Assembly: GCA_002696965.1 (NCBI GenBank)
Contig: NZUB01000014.1
Span: forward strand, 1-12,862
Source: Flavobacteriales bacterium
GTDB taxonomy: Bacteria > Bacteroidota > Bacteroidia > Flavobacteriales > TMED113
Reading direction: 5' to 3'
Length of the DNA: 12,862 bases
This document shows positions 7,390 through 12,862 of this stretch, piece by piece; the first letter of the stretch is position 1; every line of letters starts with the position of its first letter. The position numbers were made by a program, and so were the translations under genes. A model generated the notes under the pieces. That model saw only the letters and a list, made by a program, of their open reading frames with translations, did no database searches and had not been told where the DNA came from.

Positions 7390-9327
7390 ATGAAAAGAAT
7401 TTTTACTTTATTATTAGCTTTTACAGCATTCTCGTTTTCATTTGCACAGTCTGATGCAAATTTAAAAGTTAAGCGAAGTGCAAAGGAAGCTCCAATTAAA
7501 ATAGGACAAACTGATGTAAATATTGAGTCTAGATCTGTTGATTGCATCTGGGAAAGTGATTTCTCTAATGCTTCGGACTGGAATCTTGATCATGATGCAT
7601 CAGACTGCTCTTTAGACTGGGAAATTGGAGAGGGATTAGAATGTGGTGGTTTTTACCCAATTAACCCAATTGAATCTGCAAATGGCTTTTATGCTATGAT
7701 TGACTCTGACGAATACGGCGGAGAAGAAGGTGGTACAGAGGTAGAAGACTCATGGTTAACTATGGCAACAGCCGTTGATTGTTCAAATTATGACAATGTA
7801 ATTGTTGAATTTGACACATGGTATAGAAGTTGGACATCTGAAAAATGCTGGCTAGTAGTAAGTACTGACGGCACATTCCCAACTGATTTGAGTCCACTAT
7901 CAGAATCAGATCCAGCAAATGGAATCTATGAAGTATTTCCTGGTATTTCTGGAGATGGTGGAGCAGAAGTTGCTAGCAACCCTGTTACACAAAGAATTAA
8001 TATTTCTGAAGCTGCAGGAGGACAAAGCCAAGTATGGATTCGATTTAATTGGACTGGAACTTGGGGTTATGCTTGGTTTATTGATAGAGTGTGTGTAGCT
8101 CAACAACCAGCTGACGATATTACATTATCATATGGTCTAGTTAGTCACAATGGTACTGGAGAAGAATACGGTAGAGTTCCTCTTTCACAATTAGGAGACG
8201 GAGCATATACTGGTGGTGGCGTATATAACTTTGGAGTAAATGATGCAACAAATGTTGATTTATCAATGAATATTACAGACACTGATGGCTACGATGTAAC
8301 ATCACAATCTGGATATTCAATGTATGGATTTGACGCAGATGGTTTCTTAGATATGTCTGCGACTATCAGTGGTCCTGTAGCAAGTGATGCAAGTGTATAT
8401 TTTGAAGACATGACACCAATGACTAGTGTACCTGAAGGAATATATACTGCAACATTCACAGCTTCATCAAGTGGTGATTCTAATGGGGGTGAGTACTTCG
8501 GAGACAACACTGCATCGAGAGAGTTTGAATTAACTAATGGCCTATACTCAACTGATGGACTTGGTGTTTACAGTAACCCTTCTATCACTAGAATGGGAAC
8601 TGGTTCATTTACTGATGCGACAGATGGATTCATGATGATGTCATATTATGATGTTTCAGAAACTACAACTCTTGGAGGTGTTTGGATTGGACTTGATTCT
8701 TATGCATATACAGAACCTGCTACAGTAGCAGGAGGTGAACTTGTTGTTGCTCTTAGAGACACAACATTATTATCTGCTGAAACATTTGACCCAGGCAATG
8801 TGATTCAGTCAAGTGACTTCTACCTAGTAACTCAAGAAGATGTTGACAATGGATATATTGTTGTTCCATTTAGTTCTAATATAACATTAAATCCAGATGC
8901 ATATTTCATATCTGTAGAAATGTATAGTAATGGAAATGCTACTGATATATATATATTGGATGATGAAACAATTCCTCAACCTTCATACTTAAGCATGATA
9001 TATATACCTGGAGATCAAGTATATACAAATGGAACTGCTACTGCAATTAGAATGGTTACTGGGGACGCTTGGAACAGTATCAACCTTGATGAAAAAAGCT
9101 TAGAATTTAGTGTTTATCCAAACCCATCTAATGGAAACATCAATATTGAATTAGATGAAAATGGTGACTACTATGTTCAAATTAATGATGTTGTAGGAAA
9201 AAACATCTATAGAAATAATATCAATACTAATACCTCATTAAATCTAGAAGGTTTAAACAAGGGTGTATACTTTGTGACTATTTCTAATGAAGAAAAATCA
9301 AATACAACTAAATTAATTGTTGAATAG
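7390..9327 (+). CDS. Secreted protein with T9SS type A C-terminal sorting domain
   Basis: This 645-residue exported protein has a clear signal peptide (MKRIFTLLLA, then FSFAQ, cleavage probably after A19 or Q20). Its C-terminal domain of about 75 residues starts at FSVYPNPSNGNINIEL (573-588) and ends KGVYFVTISNEE...TTKLIVE, the hallmark of T9SS cargo. After a short variable leader, residues 52-240 (WESDFSNASDWNL, then EDSWLTMATAVDCS, VEFDTWYRSW, WFIDRVCV) look like a jelly-roll domain of the MAM/cleaved-adhesin kind found in Bacteroidota surface proteins. Residues 240-560 are acidic, Gly/Ser/Thr-rich and beta-like, with no catalytic motif I recognise. The gene is monocistronic, with its own promoter and a strong terminator, and is visibly richer in G+C than its neighbours, which may reflect high expression. 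An adhesin or surface role is likely; the ligand is unknown. Confidence 0.9.
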   Translation: MKRIFTLLLAFTAFSFSFAQSDANLKVKRSAKEAPIKIGQTDVNIESRSVDCIWESDFSNASDWNLDHDASDCSLDWEIGEGLECGGFYPINPIESANGFYAMIDSDEYGGEEGGTEVEDSWLTMATAVDCSNYDNVIVEFDTWYRSWTSEKCWLVVSTDGTFPTDLSPLSESDPANGIYEVFPGISGDGGAEVASNPVTQRINISEAAGGQSQVWIRFNWTGTWGYAWFIDRVCVAQQPADDITLSYGLVSHNGTGEEYGRVPLSQLGDGAYTGGGVYNFGVNDATNVDLSMNITDTDGYDVTSQSGYSMYGFDADGFLDMSATISGPVASDASVYFEDMTPMTSVPEGIYTATFTASSSGDSNGGEYFGDNTASREFELTNGLYSTDGLGVYSNPSITRMGTGSFTDATDGFMMMSYYDVSETTTLGGVWIGLDSYAYTEPATVAGGELVVALRDTTLLSAETFDPGNVIQSSDFYLVTQEDVDNGYIVVPFSSNITLNPDAYFISVEMYSNGNATDIYILDDETIPQPSYLSMIYIPGDQVYTNGTATAIRMVTGDAWNSINLDEKSLEFSVYPNPSNGNINIELDENGDYYVQINDVVGKNIYRNNINTNTSLNLEGLNKGVYFVTISNEEKSNTTKLIVE

Positions 9328-9360
9328 GATTTATATCCAATTAGATAAAATACTATGTGA

Positions 9361-9390
9361 AAAAGCCCAGAATTTTCTGGGCTTTTTTTT
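9361..9390. terminator. Intrinsic terminator, probably bidirectional
   Basis: GCCCAGAA (9365-9372) and TTCTGGGC (9375-9382) form a perfect 8-bp stem, extended by flanking A-T pairs, and a run of eight T follows. The A-run on the left gives a T-run on the opposite strand, so it can end both the T9SS-protein transcript and the convergent transporter transcript, whose stop codon is at 9415. Confidence 0.93.
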
Positions 9391-9414
9391 AGACTATGAC
9401 TAATTAATTACTAA

Positions 9415-10149
9415 CTATACGAATAACTTAGATGAAGATTTAAATTCACACAAATCCTTATTCTTAGAGCTAAGAAAATTCTTTTTATCACCTTCCCATT
9501 TTTTTACCCCCTCTTTAATAAAAACAATATGATCACCTATATCCACAACTGAATTCATATCATGAGTATTTATAACTGTAGTAATACCATTTTCATAAGT
9601 AATTTCTTTTAATAAATTATCAATAACAGTGGCCGTTGTAGGATCTAAACCCGAATTAGGTTCATCACAAAATAAATATTTTGGATTTAATGATATTGCT
9701 CTTGCAATAGCAACTCTTTTCTGCATACCTCCACTCAACTCTGAAGGGAAAAGGTCATGTGCACCTTTAAGATCAACTCTATTTAAACAAAAATCTACTC
9801 TTTGCTTCATTTCTCTTACAGACATCCTCTCTGACATCCTCAATGGAAACATAACGTTTTCAAACACACTCATTGAGTCAAATAACGCACTTCCCTGAAA
9901 AACCACACCTATTTCTTTTCTAATTTTTTTCCTTTGAATATCATTAATAACACTAAAATTTCTTTTATCAAAAAAGATTGCACCAGAATCAACTTCATGT
10001 AAACCTAACATACATTTTATTGCAATAGTTTTGCCTGATCCACTTCTACCAATAATTAAATTAATTTTTCCTGACTCAAAATTGGAGGAAAAATTATTTA
10101 AAACAACCTTATCACCAAACGACTTATTTATAGCATCAACTTTAATCAT
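9415..10149 (-). CDS. mlaF: ABC transporter ATP-binding protein, MlaF type
   Basis: This 244-residue cytosolic ATPase powers the partner permease. It has Walker A GRSGSGKT (34-41), a Q-loop at Q85 (VVFQGSALFDSMSVFENV), the signature LSGGMQKRVAIARA (138-151), Walker B YLFCDEPNSGLDP (158-170, catalytic E163) and the switch histidine H196 (THDM). The GSALFDSMSVFENV stretch and FCDEPNSGLDPTT are characteristic of MlaF, the ATPase of the MCE-type phospholipid transporter, rather than of sugar or drug exporters. It starts 6 bases after the permease gene stop, so the two are co-transcribed. No MCE-domain (MlaD) gene follows; the operon ends at the shared terminator. The MlaF-family assignment is strong; whether it moves phospholipid in this organism is inferred from the family. 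Confidence 0.92.
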   Translation of the reverse strand: MIKVDAINKSFGDKVVLNNFSSNFESGKINLIIGRSGSGKTIAIKCMLGLHEVDSGAIFFDKRNFSVINDIQRKKIRKEIGVVFQGSALFDSMSVFENVMFPLRMSERMSVREMKQRVDFCLNRVDLKGAHDLFPSELSGGMQKRVAIARAISLNPKYLFCDEPNSGLDPTTATVIDNLLKEITYENGITTVINTHDMNSVVDIGDHIVFIKEGVKKWEGDKKNFLSSKNKDLCEFKSSSKLFV

Positions 10150-10155
10150 GAAATT

Positions 10156-10896
10156 TTAATTTAATAACAAGTGAGTAATAAAATAATTACAAATAATAAT
10201 TAAAATACTTGTATAAACAACACCCTTAGTACTAGCCTGCCCCACTTCCAATGCACCGCCTTTAGTGGTGTATCCAAAAAATGCACAAACCGTAGTAATA
10301 ATAAATGCAAAAATCACTGTTTTTATTAATGCATATGCAAGATTAAAGGGAATAAATTCATACTGCAGACCCAACAAGAACTCTTCTGTGGGGCATATAC
10401 CTGTTAAATTTCCAGCTAACCAACCTCCAATAATACCCAAAGCAATGCTTAAAATAATTAAAAACGGATTAATAATAATGGTAGCGCAAATTTTTGGAAA
10501 TACTAAATATGATGCAGAATTAATCCCCATAACTTCTAGAGCATCTATTTGTTCTGTAACTCTCATGGTACCTAGAGAAGATGAAATATGAGATCCTATT
10601 TTTCCTGCCAAAACAAGACTAATCATGGTAGGAGAAAATTCAAGTATTATAGAATCTCTACTTGCCAAACCTATAAGATAGGTCGGTAAGAGAGGGTTTT
10701 CCATATTATAAGCGACCTGTAGAGTTACAACAGCTCCAACAAATATGGAAATAAATGCAACAAAACCAATAGAGGACATACCTAGCTCGTTAATTTCATG
10801 TATAATCTTTGGAAAATACACTCTTCTGCTTTCAAATCTTGAAAATATTTTTATTAAAAATAAAATATACTGTCCTGTTGTGATTAAAAAATACAT
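10156..10896 (-). CDS. mlaE: ABC transporter permease, MlaE family
   Basis: This 246-residue inner-membrane protein is the permease of an MCE-type lipid transporter (MlaE/DUF140 family). An N-terminal amphipathic stretch precedes GFVAFISIFVGAVVTLQVAY (44-63). The family core is EFSPTMISLVLAGKIGS (86-102), SSLGTMRVTEQIDALEVMGI (106-125) and YLVFPK (130-135). The C-terminal GYTTKGGALEVGQASTKGVV (208-227) is also conserved, and five or so membrane helices are evident. It is the first gene of a two-gene operon with the ATPase, 6 bases apart, and is divergent from the small lipoprotein gene at 10929. All family motifs are intact. Confidence 0.93.
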   Translation of the reverse strand: MYFLITTGQYILFLIKIFSRFESRRVYFPKIIHEINELGMSSIGFVAFISIFVGAVVTLQVAYNMENPLLPTYLIGLASRDSIILEFSPTMISLVLAGKIGSHISSSLGTMRVTEQIDALEVMGINSASYLVFPKICATIIINPFLIILSIALGIIGGWLAGNLTGICPTEEFLLGLQYEFIPFNLAYALIKTVIFAFIITTVCAFFGYTTKGGALEVGQASTKGVVYTSILIIICNYFITHLLLN

Positions 10897-10928
10897 ATAT
10901 GAAATAAAAATAGCTATATTTATGTGTA
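10897..10928. promoter_or_regulatory. Divergent intergenic region between mlaE and the small lipoprotein gene
   Basis: Only 32 AT-rich bases separate the two divergent starts. On the plus strand a TATATTTA lies close to the lipoprotein ATG, one mismatch from TAnnTTTG; if used, the transcript would have almost no leader. This is weak evidence. Confidence 0.25.
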
Positions 10929-11069
10929 ATGAAAAAATCTATTTTTATATTTTTTACTTTTACTCTATTAATTACTCTTATTTCTTCTTGTTACACATCT
11001 AGAAAAAGCGGATGTGACTGCCCAGGTTCAAGTTTAAATAATATAGAAACAAAAAATATAGATTGTTAA
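10929..11069 (+). CDS. Small cysteine-containing lipoprotein, 46 residues
   Basis: An ATG at 10929 opens a 46-codon frame ending in TAA at 11067-11069. It encodes a Lys-Lys start, a hydrophobic run (FIFFTFTLLITLI) and a lipobox-like LISSC, so C21 should be lipidated after signal peptidase II cleavage. The mature part is only 26 residues, beginning CYTSRKSGCDCPG, with a CxC pair (C29, C31) and a C-terminal cysteine (C46). The stop is one base from the ATG of the nucleotidyltransferase, which points to an operon with coupled translation. Short length, a proper signal and tight spacing make it a credible gene. No function can be assigned; the CxC could bind a metal or form a disulphide, which is inference. 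Confidence 0.78.
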   Translation: MKKSIFIFFTFTLLITLISSCYTSRKSGCDCPGSSLNNIETKNIDC

Positions 11070-11070
11070 T

Positions 11071-11493
11071 ATGAAGAAAATTGCTGTAATTGTATCAGGT
11101 TATTTCAACCCTATCCATAAGGGACATCTGGAATATTTTGAACAAGCTAAATCACATGGTGATGAATTAATTGTAATAGTAAATTCTGATTACCAAAGAG
11201 AATTAAAAGGGTCTAAAAAGTTTCAAGATGAAAATGAAAGAATGCTTATTGTTTCACATTTAAAACTTGTGAACAAAACAATTTTAGCGGTAGACACAGA
11301 TAGGACTGTTCAAAAAACTATTAAAAAAATCCACACTAAATACTCTGAAAAATATGAATTGTTTTTTGCAAATGGGGGTGACCAAAATAACAAAACAATA
11401 CCTGAAAGAACAATCTGTGAACAACTTGGGGTAAAATTAATTGATGGTTTAGGAGATAAAATACAATCCTCTAGCTGGCTATTAAAAAAATAA
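11071..11493 (+). CDS. HxGH-motif cytidylyl/adenylyltransferase-like protein
   Basis: This 140-residue protein has the fold signature of the small nucleotidyltransferases that join a sugar or polyol phosphate to CMP or AMP (TagD, the C-terminal domain of RfaE/HldE). The nucleotide-binding motif is SGYFNPIHKGHLEYFEQAK (9-27), with HKGH at 16-19. VNSDYQRELKGSKK (37-50) followed by NERMLIVSHL (55-64) matches the family's NSD...KG...R region. ANGGDQNNKTIPE (100-112) replaces the usual KGGDY, and IQSSSWLLKK (131-140) stands where the ISTS-type ending lies. It is a single-domain form with no kinase part. Substrate and nucleotide cannot be determined from sequence. It follows the small lipoprotein gene by one base and converges on the next gene with 15 bases between, where no terminator is seen. 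Confidence 0.88.
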   Translation: MKKIAVIVSGYFNPIHKGHLEYFEQAKSHGDELIVIVNSDYQRELKGSKKFQDENERMLIVSHLKLVNKTILAVDTDRTVQKTIKKIHTKYSEKYELFFANGGDQNNKTIPERTICEQLGVKLIDGLGDKIQSSSWLLKK

Positions 11494-11508
11494 ACCTTAC
11501 TTCGGAAA

Positions 11509-12862
11509 TTAATCAACAACAAATAATTTATTTATATTATTTCCTCTATCGGTAAATAATTTTATTTGATAAACACCTGGTGAATAATCCTCAATATTTA
11601 ACTGAAAACTTAATTCGTCTATTAAAATATATGACTGCTCAAATACAAGTTGTCCTATAGAATTAAATAATTGCAATTGGATATCATCTATGTAATATCC
11701 ATTATATTCAAGGTTTAATGTTGAACTAGCCGGATTTGGATATAACATAAACTCAATTGGATTATCCTCATCTAATCCTATACCATCACAAGCATCACCA
11801 ACTCCATCGTTATCAAAATCTTCTTGATTAGGGTTGTCAACCTCAGGACAATTATCTACTTCATCACACCATTCATCATCATCTGTATTGTTTAAACAGT
11901 TTCCATCGCAATCAACATATGATTGATTAGGAATACCATCTCCATTAGAATCATATAAAAATTCTGGATATAAATCTTCTGGATATTCACATGAGCCGTC
12001 ATTTTCAGTTGCAAATAAATTATAATTACATGCATTCAAATCAGTACAACCATCAATTTCATTGTCATCACAAACCCCATCGTTATCAACATCATTATTA
12101 ACTACATAACCTGTACCATTTATTGCACCAGAACAAAAATCACAACCAAATGCGTAATCACAAAAACCACTTTCTTCTGTAGCATTAATATTATAATTAC
12201 ATGCTGTAACATCTGTACAACCATAAATTTCATCAACATTACATATACCATCACCATCTGGGTCATTAATTGGATCACCTAAACATGGATCTATATCATC
12301 ACATATACCATCACCATCAGCATCATTTGAGGGGTCATTAGGACATAAATCATCATTATCACAAATACCATCATTATCTAAATCATTAGATATAATTACA
12401 CCATTCTCACATGTCTCACAAACTCCATCAACAAATACACACGAGCCATCATCATCCGTCGCAAAAGGATTATAATTACATGCATTCACATTTGTACAGC
12501 CAAATACTGCTCCTATATAAGTAATACATGAACCATCATCTACATTTGCTAATGGATTATATTCTAAATACTCATTATCTGTACAACCCAATACTATTGG
12601 CTCACATGAACCATCATCTACATTAGCTAATAGATTATAATTAAATGCTGTTGCATCTGTACAACCAAGAACAACCGGCTCACAAGATCCATCATCTACA
12701 TTGGCAGATGGATTATAGTTGAATGCAGTTACATCTGTGCAGCCTTCTACTATTAAGTTAACACAAGATCCGTCATCTACATTGGCAAACGGATTATATT
12801 CTAAATATGTAGAATCTGTACAGCCCTCTACTATTAAAGTGACACAAGATCCATCATCTACA
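11509..12862 (-). CDS. Repeat-rich secreted protein with TSP3-like segments and T9SS sorting domain (N-terminus beyond right edge)
   Basis: The frame is open from the right edge (first whole codon at 12861) to TAA at 11509-11511, giving 450 visible residues; the N-terminus and signal peptide are outside. From the visible N-terminal side come tandem units of the form GCTDxxxxNYNPxANVDDGSC, seven complete in all. Then come Asp-rich calcium-binding type stretches resembling thrombospondin type 3 repeats (DLDNDGICDNDDLCPNDP, DADGDGICDDIDPC, DFDNDGVGDACDG), with two more GCTD units between them. The C-terminal 84 residues (IEFMLYPNPASSTLNLEY, ending GVYQIKLF...NKLFVVD) are a T9SS type A sorting domain. 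It is probably a large, calcium-stabilised, disulphide-rich surface or released protein. A TTG at 12591 could be mistaken for the start, but identical repeats continue upstream of it. Confidence 0.9.
   Translation of the reverse strand, partial: VDDGSCVTLIVEGCTDSTYLEYNPFANVDDGSCVNLIVEGCTDVTAFNYNPSANVDDGSCEPVVLGCTDATAFNYNLLANVDDGSCEPIVLGCTDNEYLEYNPLANVDDGSCITYIGAVFGCTNVNACNYNPFATDDDGSCVFVDGVCETCENGVIISNDLDNDGICDNDDLCPNDPSNDADGDGICDDIDPCLGDPINDPDGDGICNVDEIYGCTDVTACNYNINATEESGFCDYAFGCDFCSGAINGTGYVVNNDVDNDGVCDDNEIDGCTDLNACNYNLFATENDGSCEYPEDLYPEFLYDSNGDGIPNQSYVDCDGNCLNNTDDDEWCDEVDNCPEVDNPNQEDFDNDGVGDACDGIGLDEDNPIEFMLYPNPASSTLNLEYNGYYIDDIQLQLFNSIGQLVFEQSYILIDELSFQLNIEDYSPGVYQIKLFTDRGNNINKLFVVD
12439..12862 (-). 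repeat. In-frame tandem repeat array, 26-29 codon period
   Basis: Five complete units and one partial unit follow each other here. The GCTD codon blocks begin near 12501, 12588, 12666, 12744 and 12825 (top-strand coordinates), a spacing of 78, 78 and 81 bases for the last ones and 87 for the first. Outer units are nearly identical at DNA level, including a shared ATCATCTACATT-type segment, while the inner unit is more diverged. The linkers pair up as EPVVL/EPIVL and VNLIVE/VTLIVE, suggesting recent duplication. The array continues past the window edge. Confidence 0.92.

Noticed and set aside
7362..7547. Minus-strand open frame over the T9SS protein start
   Set aside because: It is antisense to a clear signal peptide and resembles no known protein; the hydrophobic stretch is a by-product of the reverse frame.
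9629..9898. Plus-strand open frame inside the ATPase gene
   Set aside because: It is antisense to the Walker B and signature region of an intact ABC ATPase.
10745..11002. Plus-strand open frame running from mlaE antisense into the small lipoprotein gene
   Set aside because: Its first half is antisense to mlaE and its second half is another frame of the lipoprotein gene, which has a much better signal sequence and lipobox.
11494..11508. Terminator between the convergent nucleotidyltransferase and repeat-protein genes
   Set aside because: The 15 bases contain no inverted repeat with a T-run.
12589..12591. TTG as the start codon of the repeat protein
   Set aside because: The same frame continues upstream with identical repeats up to the window edge, and no signal peptide follows the TTG.
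12439..12862. Possible CRISPR-like array because of regularly spaced repeats
   Set aside because: The repeats are contiguous, in frame, and encode a Cys-rich protein unit; there are no unique spacers or cas genes.

Overview
The window is AT-rich, densely packed chromosomal DNA that looks like Bacteroidota, most likely a marine member of the Flavobacteriales. The evidence is two secreted proteins with type IX secretion (T9SS) C-terminal sorting domains, a perfect Bacteroidota -7 promoter box (TATCTTTG), A-rich leaders without clear Shine-Dalgarno sites, and a kynurenine-pathway gene pair. No phage, insertion sequence, CRISPR array, tRNA or rRNA was seen. Species-level placement cannot be made from the window alone.

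Layout from left to right: (1) the 5' part of an M20-type peptidase/amidohydrolase gene on the minus strand, starting at a GTG; (2) a divergent metallo-beta-lactamase-fold hydrolase of glyoxalase-II type; (3) a minus-strand three-gene operon, read right to left, of a UbiA-like membrane protein, kynureninase (kynU) and kynurenine 3-monooxygenase (kmo), the last two overlapping by 17 bases; (4) a divergent, full-length glycine decarboxylase (gcvP); (5) a monocistronic T9SS-exported protein with its own promoter, a 5'-end hairpin and a strong terminator; (6) on the minus strand an MlaE-type permease and an MlaF-type ATPase, with no MCE (MlaD) gene beside them; (7) divergent from these, a 46-residue cysteine-containing lipoprotein that is easily missed, one base upstream of a HxGH nucleotidyltransferase; (8) on the minus strand, a T9SS cargo protein with cysteine-rich tandem repeats, whose N-terminus lies beyond the right edge.

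Functionally, kmo and kynU convert kynurenine to 3-hydroxykynurenine and then to 3-hydroxyanthranilate, which serves tryptophan catabolism or de novo NAD synthesis; the other pathway genes are not in the window. gcvP is the decarboxylase of the glycine cleavage system, whose H and T proteins must be encoded elsewhere. The MlaE/MlaF pair forms the inner-membrane part of a lipid transporter between the membranes. Most of the window is ordinary core metabolism. The less explained items are the UbiA-like protein with a degenerate first active-site motif in the kynurenine operon, the tiny CxC lipoprotein coupled to the nucleotidyltransferase, and the repeat-rich surface protein. I found no convincing new multi-gene system.
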